A program made the position numbers and the translations under genes. The notes below the pieces were generated by a model. The model saw only the letters and a program-made list of their open reading frames with translations. It was not told the origin of the DNA and did no database searches. Below, piece after piece: positions 33,546 to 41,279 of a stretch of 41,299 nucleotides of DNA (position 1 is the first letter of the stretch; each line of letters starts with the position of its first letter). Source of the DNA: JANXLS01 sp038227045 (GTDB taxonomy: Bacteria > Planctomycetota > SZUA-567 > H5-PLA8); the NCBI GenBank assembly GCA_038227045.1, contig JBBRQD010000044.1, positions 1 through 41,299 of the forward strand, written 5' to 3'.

Positions 33546-35438
33546 TCATATCCGATACGCAATATTCTCCGTGTGCTTCTCCAGATAAATCATATCCTTC
33601 AGATAATCGATGATCTGCGTCACGCTTTCGGCGACGGATTGTTTGCTGGTGTCCAATACCAATTCCGGTTTCACTGGTTCTTCGTATGGCGCGCTCAAAC
33701 CGGTGAAATCTTTGATTTCGCCTGCCTTGGCCTTTTTGTACAGACCCTTCGGGTCGCGCTGTTCGCATACTTCGATTGGGCATTTCACGTATACTTCCAC
33801 GAAATTGCCTTCGACGATTTTTCGCACTCGGTCGCGGTCTTCGCGGTATGGCGAGATGAATGTGGTGATTACCACCAGGCCCGCGTCGCACAGAATATGC
33901 GCGACTTCGCCGACGCGGCGGATGTTTTCGCTGCGGTCCTTTGGCGAGAAGCCCAGATCGCCGCAGAGTCCGTGGCGCACGTTGTCGCCGTCCAGCACGT
34001 AGGTGTTGATGCCGTGATGGAAAAGCTCATTCTCCAATTCGGTCGCGACCGTCGATTTTCCCGAGCCGGACAGCCCCGTCAGCCAGACGACCGCGCCGTG
34101 ATGGCCGTTGCGGGTCGCGCGTTCGTCGGCGCCGATTTTTGTTTTGTGCCAGACGACGTTGCTCGACTTCTGCTTGGCCGCATCAACGTATTTTCCGTGC
34201 AGAATAATGCCGCCGCCGCAGACTTCTTTGTTGTCGACGATCACGAAACGTCCCGTTTCGGGGATGCGGTTGTGGTTGTCGAACGCGACGGGGTATTTCG
34301 TGCGCAGCGTGATTTCGGCGACGTCGTTTTTGGCGACATAGCCGCGATCCTTCGCGACTTCGCCGAGCGTTGACGCATCGATGATTTTCTCAATCGACGC
34401 GACTTCGCATTCGACTTCCTGCGTCGTCAGCTTGAGCTTGTATTTCTTGCCCTTCTCCAGCGCCTGCTTGCCCATCCAGAACAGATTCGCCTGAAATTCG
34501 CTCGCGACAATCGGCGAATCGGTTTCAAGGCTGCCGACGTGCCCGCGCTCGACGAAAATCTGTTCGGATAGCGTGACGCCAATCGATTCGCCCGCCTTCG
34601 CGGTGTCGCTCGCGGGGGAACTCCAGCGTTCGATGGTTTTCACGAGGGCCGTCTTGTTGCGCGGTCCAAACATGAGCTTATCGCCGATTTTCAGCGTGCC
34701 GGATTCGACGCGGCCGGCGAGGATGCGGCGATGATCGAAACGATAGACGTCCTGGATCGGAAAGCGCAGCGGCAGATTGGTCGGCGGCAGCGGAATTTCA
34801 AACAGTGCGTCAATCGACGACACCACCGGTGTGCCTTTGAACCACGGCGTGTTCTCGCTGTTTTTGACGATGTTGTCTCCATGCTTAGCCGCCATGGGAA
34901 TGAATAGCTTCGGTTCGACGCCGAGTTGTTTCAAAAACGTGCGATATTCCTTTTCGATGTTGTCGAAGACGTCCTGCTTGTAATCGACGAGATCCATCTT
35001 GTTGACCAGCACGATGACCTGCTTGATGCCCAGCAGATGCAGCATGTACCCGTGACGGCGGGATTGCTCCTGCACGCCTTCGTGCGCGTCGATCAGCAGC
35101 AGCGCTGCGTCGGCATTGGCCGCGCCGGTGATCATGTTCTTCAAGAATTCTTTGTGACCGGGCGCGTCGATGATGACGTACTGGCGCTTGGGCGTGCTGA
35201 ACCAGATCTGCGCGGTGTCGATGGTGATGTTTTGGTCGCGTTCGCTCTGCAGCGAGTCCATCAAGTTCGCCCATTCAAACGGCACCCCGCGCCGCTCGGC
35301 AATCTTGACGAGCTGCTCGTATTTGCCGGTGGGCAGCGAGCCTGTGTCGTAGAACAGGCGGCCGACGAAGGTGGATTTACCGTGGTCTACGTGACCTACG
35401 ATTACTATTTTCATTTGTTCAAGTTGTTGTTGGGACAC
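33546..35438 (-). CDS. cysNC: Bifunctional sulfate adenylyltransferase GTPase subunit / APS kinase
   Basis: A 630-residue fusion. The N-terminal part is CysN, the regulatory GTPase of ATP sulfurylase: G1 GHVDHGKST, the switch region RDQNITIDTA, G3 DAPGHKEF, G4 NKMD, followed by two EF-Tu-like barrels. The C-terminal 190 residues are APS kinase: Walker A GLSGSGKST, DGDNVRHGLCGDLGFS, and FISPYREDRD. With CysD it turns sulfate into APS and then PAPS for assimilation or sulfation. The frame is open upstream through a repeat; the GTG at 35438 has GGAG 5 nt upstream and precedes the conserved start, so it is chosen over the ATG at 35414. The partner cysD lies upstream on the same strand, separated by an inserted GxxExxY unit. 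Confidence 0.93.
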   Translation of the reverse strand: MSQQQLEQMKIVIVGHVDHGKSTFVGRLFYDTGSLPTGKYEQLVKIAERRGVPFEWANLMDSLQSERDQNITIDTAQIWFSTPKRQYVIIDAPGHKEFLKNMITGAANADAALLLIDAHEGVQEQSRRHGYMLHLLGIKQVIVLVNKMDLVDYKQDVFDNIEKEYRTFLKQLGVEPKLFIPMAAKHGDNIVKNSENTPWFKGTPVVSSIDALFEIPLPPTNLPLRFPIQDVYRFDHRRILAGRVESGTLKIGDKLMFGPRNKTALVKTIERWSSPASDTAKAGESIGVTLSEQIFVERGHVGSLETDSPIVASEFQANLFWMGKQALEKGKKYKLKLTTQEVECEVASIEKIIDASTLGEVAKDRGYVAKNDVAEITLRTKYPVAFDNHNRIPETGRFVIVDNKEVCGGGIILHGKYVDAAKQKSSNVVWHKTKIGADERATRNGHHGAVVWLTGLSGSGKSTVATELENELFHHGINTYVLDGDNVRHGLCGDLGFSPKDRSENIRRVGEVAHILCDAGLVVITTFISPYREDRDRVRKIVEGNFVEVYVKCPIEVCEQRDPKGLYKKAKAGEIKDFTGLSAPYEEPVKPELVLDTSKQSVAESVTQIIDYLKDMIYLEKHTENIAYRI

Positions 35439-35458
35439 GGTCACTCCGAAAAAAAAGA

Positions 35459-35945
35459 CTCTCACAAAGACACTAAGAACACAAAGAAGCACAAAGAAGC
35501 ACAAAGAGGGCATTTAATCCAATTTGCCGTATATGACACGCGAGATGCCGTCCTTGATGAAGTACTCATTAAAGTTGATCAACAGTCCCAGCTTCTTGCC
35601 CGACAATTTCAAATACGTCAACAATTGCTTTTTGTGAATGGGAATGAGAACATCAACTGATTTCAATTCCACCACCACTTTATCTTCCACCAAAAGATCC
35701 ACCCGCAACGCATTCTCAATACGCAACGACTCGTATTGAATTGGTAGCATAACCTGACGGGCAACGACCAATCCACGTTGCCGCAACTCAAAGTCCATAA
35801 CTACTTCATAAACAGATTCGAGCAAGCCCGGACCAAGAGTCGTATGTACTTTGAACGCGGCATCAACCACAATTTTTGCTACTTCCTTCTCATTCATTAT
35901 TTGACTTCTTTGTGATTCTTTGTGTTCTTCGTGCCTTTGTGAGAG
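35459..35945. mobile_element. GxxExxY gene unit bounded by 41-bp inverted repeats, inserted in the cys operon
   Basis: Arms 35459-35499 and 35905-35945 are inverted copies that match at 38 of 41 positions and consist of CACAAAG-type units (CTTTGTG on the other strand). Between them lies only the GxxExxY gene. The unit fills the space between the cysD stop (8 bp away) and the cysNC ribosome binding site; without it the two genes would be 28 bp apart. No target-site duplication is obvious. The arms' repeat type also occurs near 38341. Confidence 0.75.
35514..35897 (-). CDS. GxxExxY family protein
   Basis: A 127-residue protein with the defining motif GPGLLESVYE (Gly-x2-Glu-x2-Tyr) near residue 22. 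DLLVEDKVVVELKSVD follows near 67-82 and resembles a PD-(D/E)xK core (Asp, Glu-x-Lys). The C-terminal helix is QLLTYLKLSGKKLGLLINF. The family is widespread, often in many copies per genome, and its function is unknown; a nuclease-like fold has been suggested by the motif. The start is the ATG at 35897, just inside the right inverted repeat. It reads in the same direction as the cys genes, so the operon is not blocked by an opposing transcript. Confidence 0.88.
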   Translation of the reverse strand: MNEKEVAKIVVDAAFKVHTTLGPGLLESVYEVVMDFELRQRGLVVARQVMLPIQYESLRIENALRVDLLVEDKVVVELKSVDVLIPIHKKQLLTYLKLSGKKLGLLINFNEYFIKDGISRVIYGKLD

Positions 35946-35953
35946 GCTGTTTC

Positions 35954-36766
35954 TTACATGTATCCATCCCGCCGCAGTTTCTCGAATGCGTCTTCGCTTT
36001 CCTGATCCTGCGCCCGGCCGGAACGTTCGGATGTTTTCGTGTGCTTCAATTCTTCGATGATTTCGTCGACGTTGCTTGCCTGCGATTTGATTGGGAATGT
36101 GCAGGGGTAGCAGCCCAGGCTGCGGTAGCGTTCGCCTTTTTCGTTGGCGAAATACAGCGGAATGATGGGCATGTTTTCGCGCTTGATGTATTCCCAGATG
36201 TTCAGCTCGGTCCAGTGCAGCAGCGGGTGGATGCGGATGTGCGTGCCGGCTTCGAAGTCGGTCTTGAACTGGTCCCACAGTTCCGGCGGCTGATCCTCGA
36301 CGTTCCATTCCATGTTCTTGTCGCGCGGCGAAAAGTAGCGTTCTTTCGCGCGCGTCGGTTCTTCGTCGCGGCGCACGCCGACGATGACCCCGGTATAATT
36401 CTTTTCGTCGAGCAGTTGCTTGAGGCCGTCTTTTTTCAACGTGCCGCAGCATTCGACGCGCGTGGCTTTGCCATGCGGGTAGTCGATGCCGCTGTCGAGC
36501 ACATTCTTGTTCTGGCCGACGACGAGCGTCAGATTCCATTCGCGCGCGAGCTTGTCGCGGTACTCGATCATCGATGGAATTTTGTATGACGTGTCGATGT
36601 GCACCAGCGGAAACGGGACGTGGCCGAAGAACGCTTTGCGCGCCAGCCACAGCAGCACGGTCGAATCCTTGCCGATGGACCAGAGCATGGCCATGTTTTC
36701 AAATTTATTGAACGCTTCGCGGATAATGAAGACGCTTTGGTGTTCGAGCTCGTCGAGATGCTTCAT
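35954..36766 (-). CDS. cysD: Sulfate adenylyltransferase subunit 2
   Basis: A 270-residue catalytic subunit of ATP sulfurylase, of the PAPS-reductase/ATP pyrophosphatase fold. The PP-loop reads MLWSIGKDSTVLLWL, and the C-terminus has the typical YRSLGCYPCTFPI and EDAFEKLRRDGYM. It forms APS from ATP and sulfate with the CysN GTPase. The ATG at 36766 has TGAGGA 6 nt upstream; the longer frame to 36808 has no start signal. It is the first gene of the operon, and a promoter-like pair lies 43-70 bp upstream of the start. Confidence 0.95.
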   Translation of the reverse strand: MKHLDELEHQSVFIIREAFNKFENMAMLWSIGKDSTVLLWLARKAFFGHVPFPLVHIDTSYKIPSMIEYRDKLAREWNLTLVVGQNKNVLDSGIDYPHGKATRVECCGTLKKDGLKQLLDEKNYTGVIVGVRRDEEPTRAKERYFSPRDKNMEWNVEDQPPELWDQFKTDFEAGTHIRIHPLLHWTELNIWEYIKRENMPIIPLYFANEKGERYRSLGCYPCTFPIKSQASNVDEIIEELKHTKTSERSGRAQDQESEDAFEKLRRDGYM

Positions 36767-36808
36767 GAAATTCCTCAAAAAACGGATGTCAGCCAACCGA
36801 ATAAACAA

Positions 36809-36836
36809 TGTCTATCGGAAATATATGAATTGTCAA
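36809..36836 (-). promoter_or_regulatory. Promoter of the cysD operon
   Basis: On the minus strand TTGACA (36836-36831) and TAGACA (36814-36809) are 16 nt apart, with a leader of about 35-40 nt before cysD. The -35 matches consensus and the -10 is weak. Confidence 0.5.
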
Positions 36837-36932
36837 ATGAAATCTTGTTCCATTTGGATTTGGGCCAAGAAAAGTTTGCCAAAAGCGTCTGTTTGGATTA
36901 GCTTAGCTGCGGGGGTAATCGCAGAGAGAGAT

Positions 36933-37826
36933 ATGCGCATTTTGAAATTCAGCCACTTTTCATGGACCACCGCAATTGCGTACCTAATGCTCGCGACCGG
37001 GGAGTGTCATTTCTCGCAATCCTGCGCGGGTGAAGAAACGGGCGCACCCAGTGTTGCGCCAGAGCAGGTTCGGTTGGCCCACAAGTTGGTCGGTGCGTTG
37101 AATGCGGACAGTTATCTGGTTCGTGAAAAGGCGCGCGAAGGCCTGTTGAAATTGGGGCGGGCTTCCATCGAACCGCTGGAATCAGCGACGAAAGCCGAGG
37201 ATAGCGAAACGCGTCTGCGCGCCATCGAATTGCTGATCGCATTGCGCGGTCGCGGATTGTTGGGCGTGGCCATGATGCAGCCGAATTTTGGGGACGTGGG
37301 TCCCGCGTGGGGTGCCGGCGTGAAGCAAGTTCCGCAGGGCCTTCCGGCCGATCAAGCCGGTATTCAAGTCGGCGACACGATCATTGCCTTGAACGGCGCG
37401 CCGGTATCGGGCAATGAGGAATTGCAGCATTTGGTCTTCACCTCCGGCCCGGCAAAAGTAATGGATGTCATCGTGGATCGCGGCGGCGAGAAATTCCACT
37501 TTCCCGTCCTGCTGACGCTCAATCTCAATCCGCCTGCAAATCGGATGGTCCTGCCCCCCGTCAATCTCGAATCCGAGCTTCCGGCTTCCGACAACGTCGC
37601 GGCTCGCGCTGAGGCTCGCGAGAAGGCGCTTCAGCAGACAACTTTTGGCAATGGAATCATCGTGCAGGGCAACGGTGGCGTCGTTCAATACAGCGACACG
37701 CGCCCCCAGCCCGTTCAGCCGCCGGCCACACATGTCAACGCGAAAGAGATCGAGAGCGAATTCGAGAATGTCAAAGCTGAAGTTGAAAAGAGCAGTACGA
37801 ATGACGATGGGCCTGCGGCGAAATAA
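36933..37826 (+). CDS. Exported protein with HEAT-like and PDZ domains
   Basis: A 297-residue exported protein. The first 33 residues carry a signal (TTAIAYLMLATGEC). Residues about 45-105 form one or two HEAT-like repeats (LNADSYLVREKAREGLLKLG, RLRAIELLIAL). Residues about 130-195 are a PDZ domain (VPQGLPADQAGIQVGDTIIALNGAPV with the carboxylate-binding side, then ELQHLVFTSGPAKVMDVIVDRGGEK). The C-terminal 90 residues are low complexity, with NGIIVQGNGG and an acidic end. No protease domain is attached, so it is probably a binding adaptor in the periplasm. The ATG at 36933 is chosen for the signal, with GAGAGAG just upstream. The HEAT/PDZ pairing is common in planctomycete exported proteins. 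Confidence 0.8.
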   Translation: MRILKFSHFSWTTAIAYLMLATGECHFSQSCAGEETGAPSVAPEQVRLAHKLVGALNADSYLVREKAREGLLKLGRASIEPLESATKAEDSETRLRAIELLIALRGRGLLGVAMMQPNFGDVGPAWGAGVKQVPQGLPADQAGIQVGDTIIALNGAPVSGNEELQHLVFTSGPAKVMDVIVDRGGEKFHFPVLLTLNLNPPANRMVLPPVNLESELPASDNVAARAEAREKALQQTTFGNGIIVQGNGGVVQYSDTRPQPVQPPATHVNAKEIESEFENVKAEVEKSSTNDDGPAAK

Positions 37827-37847
37827 GTCGTAAACGCACCAAAGCGC

Positions 37848-38336
37848 TCAATAATCGAGTAATGTGGAAGTTACGTTCGTGAATTGCAAAGCGTTTTCTG
37901 ACAACCGCCAGAATGTGATTTCTCCAGCAACGCCCTTGTCGACGCCAACAATAGCGTAAATATAAAATTCTCGAGTCACATCGAAGAGACCTTGCGCCAT
38001 TTCCAAATCGGTTGACGATGGCAGCGCACGTGAATCGGGGTGGCTGTGAAAAAAACCAACGATGCGGGAACCGTCGCACCGTTTATCCAACTCTCGTTCT
38101 ATGGTCAGCAGATCATGTGGGTCAATTGTAAATTGATCTTTACGGGATTGAGCAGAATTTCGTGTAGCTATGGTACGAACGATTTCAATCGCTCCATTAT
38201 CCATTTTCTTTCCAACAAAAACACCGCATCCTTCAAACGGATAGGCGGCACTTGAATGGTCGTACATCGCCATACCGGCATCGACGCAATAATGAATCTC
38301 GCAATTGCTGCAATCCCCTTCGGAGCATCCGTTCAT
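37848..38336 (-). CDS. JAMM/MPN+ metallopeptidase (M67-like) with N-terminal Cys cluster
   Basis: A 162-residue putative zinc isopeptidase. The full JAMM set is visible: the upstream Glu in YPFEGCGVF, then HSHPDSRALPSSTD, which fits H-x-H-x7-S-x2-D exactly. Bacterial relatives such as Mec cut cysteine from a ThiS-like carrier, and others process ubiquitin-like proteins; the cys operon 1.1 kb away makes a sulfur-carrier role tempting but unproven. The first 17 residues (CSEGDCSNCEIHYC) hold four cysteines, an unusual addition that could bind metal or a cluster. The ATG at 38336 is chosen because codons before it belong to a repeat and the antisense of the next gene. No ThiS/MoaD-like gene is in the window. 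Confidence 0.85.
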   Translation of the reverse strand: MNGCSEGDCSNCEIHYCVDAGMAMYDHSSAAYPFEGCGVFVGKKMDNGAIEIVRTIATRNSAQSRKDQFTIDPHDLLTIERELDKRCDGSRIVGFFHSHPDSRALPSSTDLEMAQGLFDVTREFYIYAIVGVDKGVAGEITFWRLSENALQFTNVTSTLLDY

Positions 38337-38376
38337 CGTTCTTTGCGCCTTTGCGCCTCTGCGCGAGAATAATGAA

Positions 38377-38793
38377 TCACAGTTTGGTGAAATCGGGCGC
38401 TTTGTTCGTTCGTTCGAAGACGAATTCTTCGACGAACATCGGCACCGCGCCGCGCACGGCCAAGGCCACGGCGTCCGACGGGCGCGCGTCGATTTCACGC
38501 ACCTTGCCGGCCTGGTTGATTTCAATTGACGCAAAATACGTCTCGTCGCGCAGATCGTTGATCACGACGCGCGAGATTGCGCCGCCGAGTTTGCCGACAA
38601 TATCGACGGTCAGATCGTGCGTCAGCGGGCGCGGAACGGGCACGTCCTTGAGCTTGCGCTCAATCGCGCGCGCCTCGTTTGCTCCGATGAAAATCGGCAA
38701 TTGCCGTTCGCCTTGCCGTTCCTTGAGGACGATCACCTGGGTATCGACGCCGTCGGTGATCACGATTTGAAAGAGTTCGACTTCAATCATCAT
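38377..38793 (-). CDS. Bifunctional nuclease (BFN, DUF151) domain protein
   Basis: A 138-residue single-domain protein of the DUF151/bifunctional-nuclease family. Members studied in plants show DNase and RNase activity, while in bacteria the domain is found alone or with UvrB/UvrC-like motifs. Seen here are IVITDGVDTQVIVLKE, LPIFIGANEARAIERKL, the central DLTVDIVGKLGGAISRVVI, and the conserved acidic tail IDARPSDAVALAVR. The start is the ATG at 38793 with GGAG 8 nt upstream; the next codon is also ATG. It lies 40 bp upstream of the JAMM gene on the same strand, and the gap holds CTTTGCG-type repeats. Confidence 0.92.
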   Translation of the reverse strand: MMIEVELFQIVITDGVDTQVIVLKERQGERQLPIFIGANEARAIERKLKDVPVPRPLTHDLTVDIVGKLGGAISRVVINDLRDETYFASIEINQAGKVREIDARPSDAVALAVRGAVPMFVEEFVFERTNKAPDFTKL

Positions 38794-38885
38794 GGCTTTG
38801 GCTCCGCACTTAAGTTAGCTTGATGAGGCCGGAAAGTAAAAAGAAAAAAAGATTAGATTCCGCGCGGGTGAATGCCGCTATATCG

Positions 38886-39038
38886 TGGCTAGGGGCTAGG
38901 GGCGGCAATGCCGCTTAGGGATTAGGGATTAGGGAACGCCAAATGCCGAGACCCCGCTTGAATAGCGAAAAGCGCGCAGTGCATTTTCCTCCCTGGCCAC
39001 TGACCCCTAACGCAGGCGAAGCCTGCACCCTAATCACT
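38886..39038. repeat. Second copy of the G-run palindromic repeat family
   Basis: The left part (38886-38938) has two GGGG runs, a GGCGGCAATGCCGC hairpin and three TTAGGGA units. The right part (38990-39038) holds complementary CCCTAA units and a GCAGGCGAAGCCTGC hairpin. This is the same family as 7861-7981. The rest of the 340-bp gap before the tRNA shows only a promoter. Confidence 0.6.
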
Positions 39039-39080
39039 ATCCGCACGCCGAAAATATTGCGAAAATTCCCAATCCGCCGC

Positions 39081-39108
39081 TTGACTCGGTGTCATTGTTG
39101 AGTATTGT
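39081..39108 (+). promoter_or_regulatory. Promoter of tRNA-Glu
   Basis: TTGACT (39081-39086) and TATTGT (39103-39108) are 16 nt apart and end 27 bp before the tRNA. Confidence 0.6.
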
Positions 39109-39135
39109 GTTTTCTCCGCAGTTTGCAGCGGCAAA

Positions 39136-39208
39136 GTCGCTATCGTCTAGAGGCCTAGGACAGAGGACTTTCAATCCTCCAACCGGGGTTCGAATCCCCG
39201 TAGCGACG
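39136..39208 (+). tRNA. tRNA-Glu (anticodon TTC)
   Basis: The sequence folds into a full cloverleaf. The acceptor stem is GTCGCTA with TAGCGAC plus discriminator G. The D arm contains CTAGAGGCCTAGG. The anticodon stem GAGGA/TCCTC holds the loop CTTTCAA with anticodon TTC, and the T arm is CGGGG-TTCGAAT-CCCCG. CCA is not encoded. A good promoter lies just upstream, and rpsU follows 144 bp later. Confidence 0.97.
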
Positions 39209-39352
39209 CTCACGTGCAAAGCCATCGTGAAAGCGAACTCGCGCAAAAGCATGTTGCGCGGCAGGCGTGGCGAAGTACGATGTCCGACTCGCAATGCGTT
39301 TGAGTGTTCAAGCGCGCGAAATTTTTTGTACCAGAACGAAGGAGTGGCGCTT

Positions 39353-39565
39353 GTGGTAAGAGTCGAAGGCCGTGCCGGCGAAAACATGGAGAAGCTGTTG
39401 CGGCGTTTCAAAAAAGCGTGCGAGAAGGAAGGTCTGACCAAGCAGCTTCGCCAGAACCAGCATTTCGAAAAGCCCAGCGATAAAAATCGCCGCAAGATCG
39501 TCGCCGCTCAGCGCGCCCAGCGCAAAGCGCTCCTGGAAGCCATGCCGCGCGCCAAGCGCCGCTAA
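39353..39565 (+). CDS. rpsU: 30S ribosomal protein S21
   Basis: A 70-residue basic ribosomal protein that binds the small subunit near the anti-Shine-Dalgarno end of 16S rRNA. It begins with the family's usual VRVEGRAGENMEKLLRRF and KKACEKEGL, and ends with a Lys/Arg-rich helix (AQRAQRKALLEAMPRAKRR). The start is the GTG at 39353, with AAGGAG 8 nt upstream; the frame is open upstream through the tRNA, so a longer start is excluded. It may be read from the tRNA promoter. Confidence 0.95.
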   Translation: MVRVEGRAGENMEKLLRRFKKACEKEGLTKQLRQNQHFEKPSDKNRRKIVAAQRAQRKALLEAMPRAKRR

Positions 39566-39802
39566 ACGCTCCAGCGGTTTTCTCAAAATTTTACCCCTTC
39601 GCCGACTGCATTTCGCGGCGAATCTTCTTTCGCAAACACGAACGCATCGCGGTGACTCGGGATGCGTTTTTTCGTTTTGAGAAAGTGGTGGGGCCGTCCC
39701 GGCTCAAGTGGCTAGTGGGCAGGCTTCGCCTGCAAAGGGCTAGTGGCGAGGGAACGGCAAACAAACACAAATTATCCGAATTTGCCGTTGCGCATTGAGC
39801 GA

Positions 39803-40300
39803 CTATTGAAACTCGTGGACCCCTATTAGCGCGATTAGCGCGACCCACACAAAAACGACGATCTCGATTAGGCTGGCGCATAGCAATGCGACTCGAGAGG
39901 GGCGTGTTGGCGCGATCAGCCCGGAGAGCAAGAAGGCCATCGCGAGCAGCGGAGCGAGCAGGATTCGGAGCGGAGACCATGCACCGAGCCACGAGGGCAC
40001 AAGATAGGTGGCAAGGGCTCCGATGCCCGTGCTTGTGATTGCCAGCGCAGCGACTGAGCCTATATGCCAGAGAGTGTGGAAGGGCCGCAGGAAGTACAAC
40101 GCCGCGCCGCTTGCGGGCATGGCGGCGACGGCAAAGACGCCGAGGAAGAGGAGGCTGTCGCCGAACGCAGACATGCCGCCGGACGCCTGCGCGTCCGATC
40201 CATAGGTGGCCGCGATGCGAATGCCGACGACTCCGAAAGCGTCAGCGAGCGCGAACAGGTAGCCAGTGGCAACCAGAATGATTTTGGACGACGCTTTCAT
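39803..40300 (-). CDS. Small integral membrane protein of unknown function
   Basis: A 165-residue hydrophobic protein with about five predicted helices: KIILVATGYLFALADAF, DSLLFLGVFAVAAM, IGSVAALAITSTGI, LRILLAPLLAMAFLLSGL, and a last one in LIEIVVFVWVALIALIGV. No catalytic motif or named family is recognised. The ATG at 40300 is taken; a TTG at 40327 is in frame. The 236-bp gap between it and rpsU contains GC-rich repeat fragments (such as GCAGGCTTCGCCTGC near 39719) and no gene. Confidence 0.75.
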   Translation of the reverse strand: MKASSKIILVATGYLFALADAFGVVGIRIAATYGSDAQASGGMSAFGDSLLFLGVFAVAAMPASGAALYFLRPFHTLWHIGSVAALAITSTGIGALATYLVPSWLGAWSPLRILLAPLLAMAFLLSGLIAPTRPSRVALLCASLIEIVVFVWVALIALIGVHEFQ

Positions 40301-40413
40301 GGCATTGCGATCTTTCAGAGTGTGCAAAGATGGGTTGCCCTACGACAAACACTCGGGCGTCCGCGTCGTTGCGTTTTAACTCTATCGCGCAAAGGTTATT
40401 TTGACAAGGGAAA

Positions 40414-40638
40414 TCAGGGGCATCGCTTTCCGGCCGCTAGCATCGAGCAGGCTTGCTCGATCCGGCGTCGACGCGGCTCCGGTTGTTTGGGTGAATCCAT
40501 CCAACTGATATAGTCTCGGCGTTCGTTTGGCGTGAGATTGCTCCACTGTGCTTTCGTAATCTGGGAAGCGGCCAGCATTTTGCGAAGGTCCGCTGGCACT
40601 TTGGCATCTGTTTCTTTCCCAGCCAGTTGCGAATGCAT
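40414..40638 (-). CDS. YdeI/OmpD-associated family protein, short form
   Basis: A 74-residue protein matching the C-terminal module of the YdeI/OmpD-associated family: VPADLRKMLAASQITKAQW, then LTPNERRDYISWMDSPKQPE and RRRRIEQACSMLAAGKR. Longer family members carry an extra domain before this module, so this is either a stand-alone form or a remnant. The family is linked to bacteriocin or peptide resistance in a few enterobacteria; the mechanism is not known. The ATG at 40638 has a GAGAG-like sequence about 12 nt upstream. The membrane-protein gene lies downstream on the same strand. Confidence 0.8.
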   Translation of the reverse strand: MHSQLAGKETDAKVPADLRKMLAASQITKAQWSNLTPNERRDYISWMDSPKQPEPRRRRIEQACSMLAAGKRCP

Positions 40639-40712
40639 GTGGATTTCGCTCTCGGGTACCGGTTAGGGCACTCGATTATTTCTACAAAATGGGTGAGTGC
40701 ACTGTCCTCTGA

Positions 40713-40934
40713 TCATCGCGGTAAATAACCTCTTTTTACTACTTGCTTCGATTCGTCATCAATCAAAACCCACACATTCATCCCACTACATTCAATGTTT
40801 GAGTTTACTTCCCAAAACATTTGACCCCAAAAAAACCATTTCCTTTTTATTTTGACCGAAATCGGCTCGCGCCATACCCAGTTATAATCCAAGGCCACTT
40901 GTTTCGCCATTTTTTCTGCTTCGTCTGCGTTCAT
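40713..40934 (-). CDS. Small hypothetical protein, 73 aa
   Basis: A soluble, basic-aromatic protein starting at the ATG at 40934 with GGAG 7 nt upstream; a GTG at 40940 is in frame but lies too close to that site. It opens with a helix (NADEAEKMAKQVALDYNW), then VWREPISVKIKRKWFFWG, an aromatic strand MFWEVNSNIECSGMNVWVLID, and ends VVKRGYLPR. The pattern (helix, then strands ending in an ID-turn) resembles PepSY/cystatin-like small folds. No named family is assigned. Base composition is more AT-rich than that of the housekeeping genes. Confidence 0.65.
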   Translation of the reverse strand: MNADEAEKMAKQVALDYNWVWREPISVKIKRKWFFWGQMFWEVNSNIECSGMNVWVLIDDESKQVVKRGYLPR

Positions 40935-41024
40935 CTTCACGCTCCATATAAAATACCCTCTAAAAACGGATGCTCCAGTTGCAATCGCAGCAACAATTGC
41001 CTGGAAGACAACAGTTCCAATAAC

Positions 41025-41160
41025 GGGACATGCACGAAATTATTTTCAAGTAGTTTCGTGCACGTCCCGAATGGCGCATAGTTAAGGGGCTGTACTTATG
41101 CATTGCCTACGGACAGACTGGGCAAAACCGGCTTAACTATGTGTCATTCGTGCACGTCCC
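41025..41160. repeat. REP-like hairpins
   Basis: GGGACATGCACGAAA (41025-41039) pairs with TTTCGTGCACGTCCC (41054-41068), with 14 of 15 matches. TTCGTGCACGTCCC recurs as a direct copy at 41147-41160. Between them CATAGTTAAG (41077-41086) pairs with CTTAACTATG (41132-41141). Nested, short, GC-capped stems of this kind are typical of REP elements mobilised by Y1-type (RAYT) transposases; none is in the window. The rest of 40935-41279 shows no gene. Confidence 0.6.
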
Positions 41161-41279
41161 AATCCTGTTCGGCACGAATCTTGCTCACCCGTAGTGTTAT
41201 TTTTCAGCCCACATTTGATCATCTTTCAACTTTCTAAAAACACCTCATTTTTCGTCGCCAGATTTCCGTTTATTATAGT

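Noticed and set aside
35461..35510. Short CACAAAG repeats considered as a CRISPR or tandem array
   Set aside because: Units are too short, unspaced and irregular; they are explained as one arm of the inverted repeat around the GxxExxY gene.
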